DNA of 64,000 nt from Agreia pratensis (GTDB lineage Bacteria > Actinomycetota > Actinomycetes > Actinomycetales > Microbacteriaceae), in NCBI RefSeq assembly GCF_900177685.1, contig NZ_FXAY01000005.1:186001-250000 (forward strand), written 5' to 3'. The notes beneath the pieces are model-generated. The model was not told the DNA's origin, searched no databases, and saw nothing but the letters and a program-made list of their open reading frames with translations. The translations under genes were made by a program, and so were the position numbers. Positions 32,652 to 41,106 of this stretch are shown here, piece after piece; the stretch's first letter is position 1; each line of letters begins with the position of its first letter.

Positions 32652-33196
32652 CTCCGCCTCTGCCGAGACTTCGTAGATGATCTCCAACCCGTCTTCCTCG
32701 TCCCACTGCTCACCGGTTTCGACGAAGCCGTAGTCCGCTATGAGCGACCGCGAGGCGGCGTTGTCTGGGCTCACGGTGGCGCGAACCGTGCGCACATCAG
32801 GGTGCTGCCGCGCGATATGCAGCAGAGTCTCGAGGGAACGCCTGGCATAGCCCCGTCGCCTGAACGCAGGATCGACTCGATATCCGACCTCGACCATTCC
32901 CGCCTCGTCGGGGGCACCGTGAAAACCGGCCAGCCGACCGGCAGGGCGAATTGCGGGTCGACGATGAATCGCGTGATCCAGGGCGCATCGGCGGGGGTCT
33001 CGTGGAGTTGCTTGCTCCTCATATGCCAGAGGCCGGCGCACTCAGGCCCGGCAAGGTATTCCGATACCTGCTCGCCGATCAGATCAGCCGAGCCACCCAT
33101 CGCCAGGGTGTGCACAACCTGCTCGGGCACGATCTCGAGACGGAGGCTGTGCCGATCGGGCTCAGGATCGAGCCACGGGGATGTGATGATCGTCAT
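32652..33196 (-). pseudogene. GNAT acetyltransferase, frameshifted
   Basis: A GNAT domain split over two frames. The N-terminal part starts at ATG 33196 and includes the WITRFIVDPQFALPVG segment; then a single-base shift near 32930-32936 moves the reading frame into GRLAGFHGAPDEAGMVEVGY and RVDPAFRRRGYARRSLETLL, the acetyl-CoA-binding motif. The latter frame runs on into the hexapeptide transferase. The two parts join into one good GNAT sequence, so this is a recent frameshift or a sequencing error. The start overlaps the end of trpF by 35 bp. Confidence 0.7.
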
Positions 33197-33869
33197 TGCT
33201 GGAAAGCTTGCCAGAGTTCGGCTCGGTTTCGGCGCGATCTGCGCTCCCGCGAGAAGTCGACCGGGCGTTGGCCACGAAACGCTCGATTAGCGCGTGATCC
33301 TTGACCCCTGGCGCCGACTCGACGCCGCTTGAGACATCGACTCCTGTCGGCCCGGCTTGGGCGACGGCCTGCGCAACGTTATCTGGATCCAATCCGCCGG
33401 CCAACAGCCAGGGGCCGGACGGCCGCTGCTCATGCAGGGCGCCGAGATCCCACCGCTCCCCCGATCCGGCACGAGGCGAATCGATGAGCAGGAGCTCCTC
33501 GCCCCAGGAGTCGAGGCCCCCCACGAAATTTGCCGCGCTCACCGACGTGGCCCGCCAGACGCGCGGAAAGAGTTCGAGCGTGCGCTCGACCTGCGGCCGG
33601 TCGAATCCATGCACCTGCAGCACGTCGACGCCGCATCCATACGCCGCGGATGCCGCAGCCTCGGGACTGAGACCCTTCGTCACGAGCACGGTGGTCGCCC
33701 GCCCTGCGGTGTGCTCGATGAGTCGGCGAGCCGTCTCGGCATCGACGAACCGCGGGCTGCCCTCCGCGATCACGAAACCCACCGCATCCGCCCCTGCCGC
33801 TATGGCCACGTCGATAGCAGCCTCCGTGCGGAGGCCGCAGATCTTCACGGTGAGCGAGGAGGCAATCAT
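33162..33869 (-). CDS. trpF: Phosphoribosylanthranilate isomerase
   Basis: A 235-residue TIM-barrel enzyme that converts N-(5-phosphoribosyl)anthranilate in tryptophan synthesis. Catalytic Cys is in VKICGLRT (general base) and Asp in GLDPDNVAQA... the opposite end; VGFVIAEGSPRFV and DVLQVHGFDRPQVE are typical, as is GVDVSSGVESAPGVKDH at the end of the barrel. Start is ATG 33869 preceded by GAGGAGG. A polar ~30-residue tail follows the barrel. It lies away from other trp genes, as is common in actinobacteria that lack or duplicate TrpF (PriA usually covers this step). Confidence 0.93.
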   Translation of the reverse strand: MIASSLTVKICGLRTEAAIDVAIAAGADAVGFVIAEGSPRFVDAETARRLIEHTAGRATTVLVTKGLSPEAAASAAYGCGVDVLQVHGFDRPQVERTLELFPRVWRATSVSAANFVGGLDSWGEELLLIDSPRAGSGERWDLGALHEQRPSGPWLLAGGLDPDNVAQAVAQAGPTGVDVSSGVESAPGVKDHALIERFVANARSTSRGSADRAETEPNSGKLSSNDDHHIPVARS

Positions 33870-33910
33870 GCGGGCGAGCCTAGCCGTTCTTAGCGAAGAT
33901 GTTGATGGGC

Positions 33911-34621
33911 TTACACGCCCCGACCATGCACAGGTCTGGCGTTGGCCGGCGGCGTCCCGACCTCGTCGATGCCGTGGCCTTCGCAAGCAGTCTTGGTCAC
34001 GCTGGCCCGCTCGATACGCGACACGGTGAACCATCGCATGGCATTGCGCATCCGGCACCATCCGATGAGGTACCACTGGCCATTCGTAGAGGCGAACAGC
34101 ACAGGCTCGACGTCGCGGGTGGTACCGACGTCGGATCGAGACGTGTAGCGAATGCGCACGACTCGCTGCTCGGCCATGGCCTCCTCGAGCGCCGACCTGA
34201 TCGCTCGCGAAGGGGTGGGAGGAACGTCGACCCAGACGCGGTCGGCCAGCTGCTCGGCTCGCGCTCGGGTTCGGGGGTCGAGGACATCGAGAATTTTCTG
34301 AACCCCGGATGCCGCCAGGTCGGCGTATGGGGCATCGGGTGCGGCGGACACGGCCGCCATCAGGGCCACGGCCTGAGCGGCAGACAGGCTGACGGGCGGC
34401 AAGGACGCCCCCGCCGCCACGCCGTAGCCTCCGCCGGGACCAGGGCGAGACCAGATGGGCGCACCGCTGCGTTCGAGCGCACCGAGGTCTCGCTTGATCG
34501 TGCGCACCGACACGCTGAACTCTCTCGCCAGCCTTTCTGCCGAGCTACCCCGCGAACCATTGCGGCGCAGCAACTCAGACAAGGCATGAAGTCGTTCTGC
34601 TCGCTTCACCGCTCCGCACAT
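33911..34621 (-). CDS. WYL domain transcriptional regulator (YafY-type)
   Basis: A 236-residue regulator. Residues ~5-60 are a winged helix (RLHALSELLRRNGSRGSSAERLA, SVRTIKRDLGALE), and the C-terminal part contains the WYL domain (VEPVLFASTNGQWYLIGWC, WFTVSRIE). Start is taken as ATG 34621; GTG 34609 is possible. It diverges from an alpha/beta hydrolase across a 61-bp space holding the direct repeat TGACATA/TGACATA, the likely operator, so it probably controls that hydrolase. Confidence 0.88.
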   Translation of the reverse strand: MCGAVKRAERLHALSELLRRNGSRGSSAERLAREFSVSVRTIKRDLGALERSGAPIWSRPGPGGGYGVAAGASLPPVSLSAAQAVALMAAVSAAPDAPYADLAASGVQKILDVLDPRTRARAEQLADRVWVDVPPTPSRAIRSALEEAMAEQRVVRIRYTSRSDVGTTRDVEPVLFASTNGQWYLIGWCRMRNAMRWFTVSRIERASVTKTACEGHGIDEVGTPPANARPVHGRGV

Positions 34622-34682
34622 TTCAGATTCATGACATAGATAGTGACATACACCTGCCCAGAGAGCCCACGAAGGTGGATGT

Positions 34683-35423
34683 ATGACAGTTCTGAAAAAC
34701 AGACCGACCATCGTTCTCATCGCCGGCCACTGGCTGGGCGCCTGGGCGTGGGATGACGTCCTCGAACACCTCGATCCCACCCGCTCCCGCGCTATCGCGA
34801 TCACGCTGCCCGGACTCGACGAGGACGACCCTTCGCGCGCGACGAGAACGCTCGACGACCAGGCCTCGGCACTACGCGACCTCCTCACCCGACTCCATGT
34901 CTCGGATGGCCAGCCCGCGATGATCGTTGCTCACAGTGGCGCCAACGCCCCGGTCAGTCTGATCCTCGACAGCCATCCCGAACTCGTCAGCCGGGTGGTG
35001 TGGGTCGACTCAGGCCCGATGGCACCGGGGAGTGCCTTCGCCCCAGACTTTCCAGAAGACGCCACGGAGCTTCCGCTGCCACCCTTCGACATCCTCGCTC
35101 GCCAGGCAAGCCTCGATGGACTGAGCACCGAGGCGCTCGATCGCTTCCGGGCGAGGGCGGTCCCTGAACCTGGGCCCGTGGTTCGGCAGAGTGTGGAGCT
35201 TGCGAACGACGCCCGACACACCGTGCCGACCACAATGGTCTGCTGTTCGATCTCGAGCAGCCAGGTGTTGGAGATGGCCCGAGGAAGACATCCCATGTTC
35301 GCCGAGGTCGCGAATCTCGAAACGCTCGACGTCATCGATCTCCCGACGGGGCATTGGCCGATGTGGAGCCGAGCAGGCGATCTAGCCGAGGTCATTCAGT
35401 CGGCGACAACGCATTCCAGCTGA
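34683..35423 (+). CDS. Alpha/beta hydrolase (EstC/salicylate esterase-like)
   Basis: A 246-residue hydrolase of the plant methylesterase-like bacterial group. The oxyanion region is IAGHWLGAWAWDDV, the nucleophile elbow is HSGAN (Ser85, with Ala in place of Gly after it), and the catalytic His is in PTGHWPMWSRAGDLAEV. Starts at ATG 34683, with the WYL regulator divergent. Substrate unknown. Confidence 0.88.
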   Translation: MTVLKNRPTIVLIAGHWLGAWAWDDVLEHLDPTRSRAIAITLPGLDEDDPSRATRTLDDQASALRDLLTRLHVSDGQPAMIVAHSGANAPVSLILDSHPELVSRVVWVDSGPMAPGSAFAPDFPEDATELPLPPFDILARQASLDGLSTEALDRFRARAVPEPGPVVRQSVELANDARHTVPTTMVCCSISSSQVLEMARGRHPMFAEVANLETLDVIDLPTGHWPMWSRAGDLAEVIQSATTHSS

Positions 35424-35490
35424 TCGCATCCTCAGCACAGGCGGGCGATCGAACCGCATTCTCCCGCTAACCCCGACTAGGCTCCCTCGG

Positions 35491-36381
35491 GTGACGATCG
35501 TGCCCGGCGCCCCCGCGTACCGCCTCTTCGACACTCGGGTCATCCGTACTCGGCAACTGACGCCCACCTTCGTTCGGGTCACGCTCGGATCGCCTTCGCT
35601 TCGACACTTCGCTCCGTGGGGCCTCGACCAGCGGCTCAAACTCATCCTTCCGCACGACGCAGGGCAGGCCGGGCAGCACCGGCACCCCTGGCACGGGCCC
35701 TTCTCCAACGAGGGCGACGCCGACGGACTCTCCGTCGCCGAATGGCGAGCCGCTCTCGCCGGCATGCCCGCAGACGAACGCCACCTCGCACGCACCTATA
35801 CGACGGGCAGCGCGCGGCCTGATGAGTGCGAGCTCGACATCGACTTCTTCATCCACCACCCGACCGGACCCGCGTCGATCTGGGCGACCTCCGCCGTTGC
35901 CGGCGATCGCATTCTGGTCTCCGGCCCGGATGCGCGGACGAACGATCGGCGGCACGGCATCCAATGGCGGCCAGCCGCGCAACCCGCGGCCGTTCTCCTC
36001 CTGGGCGACGAAACGGCTATTCCCGCTCTCACAGGCATCGTCGCCTCCCTCGCCGCCGACACCCGAGGCAGCATCGTCGTCGAGGCAGACGACATCGATG
36101 CGTGCCCGGCCATCGAGCGCGTCCCGAGCGGTGTGAACGTGCAATATCTCGCCCGCGAGGGCCGCCGTGCCGGCGACACTCTCGCCGCCGCCGCGGGCTC
36201 GTGGGCGGTATCGGATGCTGGGGCTGCGCGAGCCGCGGACGCCGCTTTCGCCGGCTGGGTCGCAGCGGAGAGTTCCGCGATTCCTCGCATTCGCAGGGTA
36301 ATCGCCGACGTCGGAATCTCGCGCGAGCTCGTTCATTCGCAGGGTTATTGGAATCTCGGAGCACGCGGGACGACGAGTTAG
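35491..36381 (+). CDS. Siderophore-interacting protein (ferric-siderophore reductase, SIP family)
   Basis: A 296-residue flavoprotein of the ViuB/SIP family that releases iron from imported ferric siderophores using NAD(P)H. RTYTTGSARPDECELDIDFFIHH matches the FAD-binding RxYT(V/I)R-like block, slightly changed, and LLLGDETAIPALTGIVASL is the NAD(P) domain motif. It ends with the SWAVSDAGAARAA and SQGYWNLG region. GTG at 35491 is the start. The iron box for the importer operon lies just after its stop. Confidence 0.92.
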   Translation: MTIVPGAPAYRLFDTRVIRTRQLTPTFVRVTLGSPSLRHFAPWGLDQRLKLILPHDAGQAGQHRHPWHGPFSNEGDADGLSVAEWRAALAGMPADERHLARTYTTGSARPDECELDIDFFIHHPTGPASIWATSAVAGDRILVSGPDARTNDRRHGIQWRPAAQPAAVLLLGDETAIPALTGIVASLAADTRGSIVVEADDIDACPAIERVPSGVNVQYLAREGRRAGDTLAAAAGSWAVSDAGAARAADAAFAGWVAAESSAIPRIRRVIADVGISRELVHSQGYWNLGARGTTS

Positions 36382-36398
36382 ATAGGGTACCCTAACCT
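36378..36398. promoter_or_regulatory. Iron box (DtxR/IdeR-type operator)
   Basis: TTAGATAGGGTACCCTAACC is an inverted repeat close to the actinobacterial iron box (TTAGGTTAGGCTAACCTAA). It lies immediately after the SIP stop and 54 bp before the siderophore-binding lipoprotein gene, where an iron-repressed promoter is expected. Confidence 0.8.
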
Positions 36399-36451
36399 GG
36401 GTCGCCACCGTCGTCGACGCCTCCGCCCGACGTCGAACGAGAGAACTCTCC

Positions 36452-37402
36452 ATGCCCCCGCTCCGCCCCGCTTCCCGCCGCCTCCGACGCCCCGCCCTGC
36501 TTGCGGGGCTCGTCATCGCCGCCCTGGCCTTCACCGGCTGCTCGGCCGAATCGACGACTCCGGCCTCGCCAGATTCGGCGGATGCGGGCACCATCACGGT
36601 GACGCACGCCCGCGGCGAGTCGCAGGTACCCGCCAAGGCGAAGCGCGTCGTCGTTCTCGAGCCCGTGGCGCTCGATGCCTCGGTCGCCCTCGGAGTCGTT
36701 CCGGTCGGCGCCGCCGTGCTCAACGAGGCCGCCGGAATCCCCTCGTATCTCGGCAAGGCGGCCAGCGGCATCCAGTCAGTCGGCACGGTGACCGAGCCCA
36801 ACGTCGAGAAGATCGCCGCCCTCAAGCCCGACCTCATCATCGGCACCGAGTCGCGCCACTCGGCTCTGTACGACCAGCTCTCCTCGGTCGCGCCCACGGT
36901 CTTTCTCGCCTCACAGGCAGACCCGTGGAAAGACAACGTGAAACTGGTGGGCAAGGCTCTCGGCCTCGCCGACCAGGCAGACACGCTGCTCGCCGACTAC
37001 GACGCTCGCTGCAACGAGGTCAAGGCCGAGTTCGCCGTCGAGGGCAAGACCGCGCAGCTCATCCGCCCCCGCGACGGTCTGCTCACGGTCTACGGACCGG
37101 AGTCTTTCGCGGGCAGCACCCTCGAGTGCGTCGGCTTCACCACACCAGCGCGAGACTGGCAGAACTCGATCTCCGTCGACCTGTCGCCCGAGAAGGTCCT
37201 CGAGGCGAGCGCAGACCTCGTGGTCGTGACCACAACGAACGTCGACGACCCCTCGACCATGCCCGAGGCCATCACCGCCAACGCGTCGTCGTTCCCCAAC
37301 GTGCACCTCGTCGACCAGTCGTACTGGATCACCGGAGTAGGACCGATGGGTGGCCTCAAGGTGCTCGATGACATCGAGAGCATCCTCCGCGACGCTCAGT
37401 GA
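36452..37402 (+). CDS. Iron-siderophore ABC transporter substrate-binding lipoprotein
   Basis: A 316-residue lipoprotein with lipobox FTGC (Cys30). The FepB-like pattern is clear: VPAKAKRVVVLEPVALDASVA, then PNVEKIAALKPDLIIGTESRH in lobe 1 and PEKVLEASADLVVVTTTNVD in lobe 2. It is the first gene behind the iron box and overlaps the first permease by 4 bp. It binds a ferric siderophore (type not predictable) outside the membrane. Confidence 0.95.
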   Translation: MPPLRPASRRLRRPALLAGLVIAALAFTGCSAESTTPASPDSADAGTITVTHARGESQVPAKAKRVVVLEPVALDASVALGVVPVGAAVLNEAAGIPSYLGKAASGIQSVGTVTEPNVEKIAALKPDLIIGTESRHSALYDQLSSVAPTVFLASQADPWKDNVKLVGKALGLADQADTLLADYDARCNEVKAEFAVEGKTAQLIRPRDGLLTVYGPESFAGSTLECVGFTTPARDWQNSISVDLSPEKVLEASADLVVVTTTNVDDPSTMPEAITANASSFPNVHLVDQSYWITGVGPMGGLKVLDDIESILRDAQ

Positions 37403-38409
37403 CCACTCACCCGACCCGACGCTTCGTCCTCTTCGTCGCGGGGGCCTGCGTGCTCATCGCGTTGCTCGTCGTTCTCTCACTCATGATCGGTGCGAACATG
37501 ATCGCGCCGACCGTGCTTCTCGACACCCTGACGGGCGGCGGAACGGAAGAGTCGCGGTTCATCCTCTTAGACCAACGAGTGCCGCGCACAGCGGCGGCAC
37601 TCTCGGTCGGAGCCGGTCTCGGTGGCGCGGGCGCGCTCATCCAGGCAGTCACGCGCAATCCGCTGGCCGATCCGGGAATCCTCGGCGTCAACGCCGGCGC
37701 CGCTGCTGCGGTCGCCGTCGCCATCGTGTTCCTCGGCGTCAACAGCCCCGGCCAGTATGTGTGGTTCGCCTATGCCGGCGCCTTCGTTCTGACGGTGGCG
37801 GTATTTCTTCTCGGATCGGCCGGCCCGCGTCGGGCAGATCCGCTCACTCTCACCTTCGCCGGCTTGGCCGTCGGGGCGGTTCTATCGGGGCTCACGACGG
37901 GCCTCACCCTCACCAATCCCGACGCGTTCGAACGGATGCTCGGCTGGTCTGCCGGCAGCCTGCTCGGCCGCGGCTTCGATGTGACGACGCCGGTGCTTCT
38001 TCCGCTGGCCGCCGGCATCGCGCTCGCACTCGCTATCGGTCCGGCACTCAACGCCATGGCGCTCGGCGACGATGTGGCCACGGGTCAGGGTGTGAGCGTT
38101 CCGCGCACCCGGCTGTTGGCGGTCGTCGCCATCACCCTCCTCGCCGGAACGGCCACCGCCGTGGCCGGGCCCATCTCGTTCGTCGGGTTGATGATGCCGC
38201 ACGTCGTACGGTGGATCGTTGGAGTCGATCACCGTCGAATCATCGCCGGATCGATCGTCGCCGCGCCCGTTCTGGTGCTCGCCTCCGACATCGTCGGGCG
38301 GCTCGTGGCGTTGCCGGCGGAGATGCCCGTGGGTATCGTCACAGCATTCGTCGGCGCTCCCGTTCTCGTTCTGCTCGTGCGGCGCAACCGGCGGGTGACC
38401 GGGCTGTGA
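37399..38409 (+). CDS. FecCD family iron-siderophore permease, first subunit
   Basis: A 336-residue FecCD-type permease with ALIQAVTRNPLADPGILGVNAGA and SFVGLMMPHVVRWIVG as landmarks, and GRLVALPAEMPVGIVTAF near the end. The GTG at 37399 overlaps the lipoprotein stop, and the stop overlaps the next start (TGATG). It pairs with the following gene as a heterodimeric channel. Confidence 0.95.
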   Translation: MTTHPTRRFVLFVAGACVLIALLVVLSLMIGANMIAPTVLLDTLTGGGTEESRFILLDQRVPRTAAALSVGAGLGGAGALIQAVTRNPLADPGILGVNAGAAAAVAVAIVFLGVNSPGQYVWFAYAGAFVLTVAVFLLGSAGPRRADPLTLTFAGLAVGAVLSGLTTGLTLTNPDAFERMLGWSAGSLLGRGFDVTTPVLLPLAAGIALALAIGPALNAMALGDDVATGQGVSVPRTRLLAVVAITLLAGTATAVAGPISFVGLMMPHVVRWIVGVDHRRIIAGSIVAAPVLVLASDIVGRLVALPAEMPVGIVTAFVGAPVLVLLVRRNRRVTGL

Positions 38410-39416
38410 TGCGTAACGCACGAACCCGCATCCGGCCCGCGACAGTGACCCTGGCACTGCTGGCCGCACTCGCCGTACTCGCCGCGATCGGGGCGATGTC
38501 GGGCGACTTTCCCATCCCTTTCCCCGATCTCATGAAGGTGATCTCGGGCACGGCGAACGATCTCACGACGACGGTGGTGCTCGAGTGGCGACTGCCCCGC
38601 ATCGCGGCGGCCATCGTGGTCGGAGCGGCGCTCGGTGTCGCAGGCGGCCTCTTTCAGACGGTCACCCACAATCCACTCGCGAGCCCCGATGTGCTGGGGC
38701 TGTCGAACGGCGCCTTCGTCGGGATGCTCGTGTCGCTTGTCGTGGCCGGTTCGTCTGTCGAATCGCGCACGATCGGCGCCCTGCTCGGGGGCCTCGCCAC
38801 GGCGCTGCTCATCTTCGCGTTCTCACGCGGCGTGGGATTCGGAGGCTTCCGTTTCATCATCGTGGGAGTCGCCATCTCGTCGATGGCGGCCGCTTTCGGC
38901 ACCTGGCTGCTGCTGCAGGTCGACCTCGACACGGCACTGTTCGCCTCCGCCTGGGGTGCGGGCACTCTCGCGGGTGTGACCGCAGCAGGCGTTGCCACAG
39001 CCACGGTGCTCATCGGCATCCTGCTCGCCGTCGTCCCCCTGCACGTGCGCGCGCTGCACCAACTCGGCCTGGGTGACGATGTCGCCATCGTCACGGGAGT
39101 GCGCATCTCTCTCACGCGCATCACGATGCTGGCGGTGGGCGTGCTTCTCGTCTGCGTGGCCACCACCGTGGCGGGGCCCGTGGCATTCGTCGCCCTCGCC
39201 GCCCCGCAGATCGCGAGGCGTCTCGTCGGCACTCCTCACATCCCACTCCTGACCACGGCGATCTTCGGCGCGGTCATGCTCAGCGGCTCCGATCTCATCG
39301 CCCAGCACGCGCTCCCGGTCACGCTGCCCGTCGGCGTCGTCACCGTGGTCGTCGGTGGTTGCTACCTCGTGTGGTTTCTCGTGCGAGAAGCGCGCTCGAC
39401 CCGGCGAGTGGGCTGA
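38409..39416 (+). CDS. FecCD family iron-siderophore permease, second subunit
   Basis: A 335-residue partner permease. GGLFQTVTHNPLASPDVLGL and GPVAFVALAAPQIARRLVG match the family, with LPVTLPVGVVTVVVGG near the end. The ATG at 38409 shares a base with the previous stop; the open frame upstream is antisense-like and not used. No ATPase follows: the next genes are on the other strand. The importer must therefore borrow an ATPase encoded elsewhere. Confidence 0.95.
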   Translation: MRNARTRIRPATVTLALLAALAVLAAIGAMSGDFPIPFPDLMKVISGTANDLTTTVVLEWRLPRIAAAIVVGAALGVAGGLFQTVTHNPLASPDVLGLSNGAFVGMLVSLVVAGSSVESRTIGALLGGLATALLIFAFSRGVGFGGFRFIIVGVAISSMAAAFGTWLLLQVDLDTALFASAWGAGTLAGVTAAGVATATVLIGILLAVVPLHVRALHQLGLGDDVAIVTGVRISLTRITMLAVGVLLVCVATTVAGPVAFVALAAPQIARRLVGTPHIPLLTTAIFGAVMLSGSDLIAQHALPVTLPVGVVTVVVGGCYLVWFLVREARSTRRVG

Positions 39417-39437
39417 ACAGCGGAGCCGTGCGACGCG

Positions 39438-39692
39438 TCACTGCTTGGCCAGGGCGGCCTTCACATAGGCGACGATGGCGTTGGCGTGTCCGTGCCCCAG
39501 CCCGTGTTCCGATTTGAGCGTCGACACCACCTGCATGTGAGGGTGGTCGGCGAGCTCGACGACGACGAGATCGAGCCACTCCTGAATGGGCTTGCCGTAG
39601 GTCTTCTCGATGCTCGCAAAATACGAGGCCGGCCCCTTGAGCTTCGATCCGTCGGTGGGCTGCTCGGGGGCGACAACGCGGTGGCTGGTCAT
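39438..39692 (-). CDS. DUF4287 domain-containing protein
   Basis: An 84-residue protein with YFASIEKTYGKPIQEWLDLV and LKSEHGLGHGHANAIVAYVK, the two blocks of DUF4287. These small proteins are widespread in actinobacteria and of unknown function; some relatives are linked to DUF5655 transport domains. Start ATG 39692. It converges with the permease operon. Confidence 0.88.
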   Translation of the reverse strand: MTSHRVVAPEQPTDGSKLKGPASYFASIEKTYGKPIQEWLDLVVVELADHPHMQVVSTLKSEHGLGHGHANAIVAYVKAALAKQ

Positions 39693-39739
39693 GAAGTCAC
39701 GATAGAAGACGCGGTTGGCCGCGGCAACGGCCCCGCTGG

Positions 39740-40230
39740 TCAGTCGACCGTCGAGCAGCGGGAGGTCGCGTTCATCACCAACGTCGGCGGCTGCTCGGTA
39801 GTGAAGGGCTCCAGCGTAAAAAGCATCAGCGACCGATTCGCCAGAGTGAGCTTAGGCCTTGGCCCCTGCTCAGAATCCAGGGTCGCACTCCACCCTTCCT
39901 TGGCTCCATACGTGGCCGAGAGCTCGCGCACCCACCCGGTCAAATCGAACCCGTCTGCTGTCACGATCGAACGTTCGACGGCGACGAGAGTTCCCTCTCC
40001 GCCGTCCGGGCACGGCTCGGCTCGAACAGTGTCAGCGACCGACGCGATCGAGGTCGACGGAAGCTGCGCCTGCAGATCATCCATGCCGTTTGTCACCTCG
40101 GCGGTGACGTCGTCAACAGTGAGCGAGTTCACGGACGACCAAAAACCAGGCCAGCAGTGACAACCCCCACGAGCAGAATGACGCAGGCGGCAGCAAGCAC
40201 CACGGTCGGATGTTTTCGCATCACGCGCAT
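39740..40230 (-). pseudogene. Membrane-anchored hypothetical protein, apparently frameshifted
   Basis: Two frames seem to make one protein. ATG 40230 follows a strong GAGGGAGG and encodes MRVMRKHPTVVLAAACVILL plus VGVVTAGLVFGRP, an N-terminal anchor helix, then stops at 40129. One base away, the frame starting with GTG 40132 encodes 130 residues (NSLTVDDVTAEVTNGMDDL onward) of a polar, extracytoplasmic-looking domain with no anchor. The stop and GTG overlap as GTGA. Either a one-base deletion broke an anchored protein, or the two are translationally coupled. I recognise no domain. Confidence 0.6.
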
Positions 40231-40389
40231 CGACTTCCTCCCTCAGCTTTCCTGCCTCAAGTCTGCCCGGTCACTCGCGTGGGACAAACGACCGATGGGC
40301 CGCCGAGCAACGCTCAAACAGGAGGAGATTCGCGCATCCATCGCCAATAGGGCGCTGAATTGCCAGAACTCCTCCCTTTTGCGTCGTTC

Positions 40390-40450
40390 CGGGCGGAGAT
40401 TCGATGGGTCCGTGCTCGTATGCGCGTCGGATGCCCCGAATCTCCGCCCG
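40390..40450. repeat. Palindromic element upstream of the RR gene end
   Basis: A 14-bp perfect inverted repeat, CGGGCGGAGATTCG with its complement CGAATCTCCGCCCG, separated by 33 bp, in the 249-bp gap between the frameshifted gene and the response regulator stop. An adjacent weaker pair (GGAGGAG 40321-40327, CTCCTCC 40369-40375) lies next to it. It may terminate the response regulator operon or be a dispersed repeat. Confidence 0.55.
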
Positions 40451-40479
40451 ACCGGCGGAACGCGGGCCCCAGACAAGCC

Positions 40480-41106
40480 CTAACGCAGGATGCCGCGGGT
40501 GCGGGCCGCAGACACCGCCGCGGTGCGCGAGCTCACGCCCAGTTTCGTGAAGATGTGCGCGAGATGCGACTTCACCGTCGTCTCGCTCACGAACAGATCG
40601 CCGGCGACCTCGGTGTTGGAACGACCAGCGGCCACAAGCTCGAGAACCTCTATCTCGCGCGAGCTCAGACTCGCCTGCGGCGCCCGCATGCGGCTCAGCA
40701 GACGCGACGCGATCACCGGCGCGAGGGCGCTCTCGCCCGCGGCCGCCGCCCGCACCGCTGCGATGAGCTCGTGCGGCGGGGCGTCTTTCAGCAGATACCC
40801 GCTCGCCCCGGCCTCGACGGCGCCCAAGATGTCGGCATCCGAGTCGTAGTTCGTGAGAACCAGAACGTAGGGCGCGGCGTCGAGAGCCCGGATGCGCCTG
40901 GTCGCGTCGGCGCCCGTCGCCTGCGAGCGGGCGCCGAACTGCAGATCCATGAGCACGACATCGGGGTTCTCGTGCACGGTCGCCGCGACGGCCTCGTCTG
41001 GCGTGGATGCTTCGGCGACGACCTCGATGTCGGGTTCGAGGCCGAAGAGCGCGGCGATTCCGGCGCGAACGATGGGGTGGTCGTCAGCGACGACGAGCCT
41101 GATCAT
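40480..41106 (-). CDS. NarL/LuxR-family response regulator
   Basis: A 208-residue regulator: receiver domain with phosphoacceptor Asp54 (VVLMDLQFG), Thr in VLVLTNYDSDADI and Lys in YLLKDAPPHEL, then a LuxR-type HTH (LSSREIEVLELVAAGRSNTE, KSHLAHIFTKLGVSSRT). Its ATG overlaps the histidine kinase stop by 4 bp, so the two form a two-component operon. The adjacent MacB-like exporter, divergent from the kinase, is the likely target. Confidence 0.95.
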   Translation of the reverse strand: MIRLVVADDHPIVRAGIAALFGLEPDIEVVAEASTPDEAVAATVHENPDVVLMDLQFGARSQATGADATRRIRALDAAPYVLVLTNYDSDADILGAVEAGASGYLLKDAPPHELIAAVRAAAAGESALAPVIASRLLSRMRAPQASLSSREIEVLELVAAGRSNTEVAGDLFVSETTVKSHLAHIFTKLGVSSRTAAVSAARTRGILR

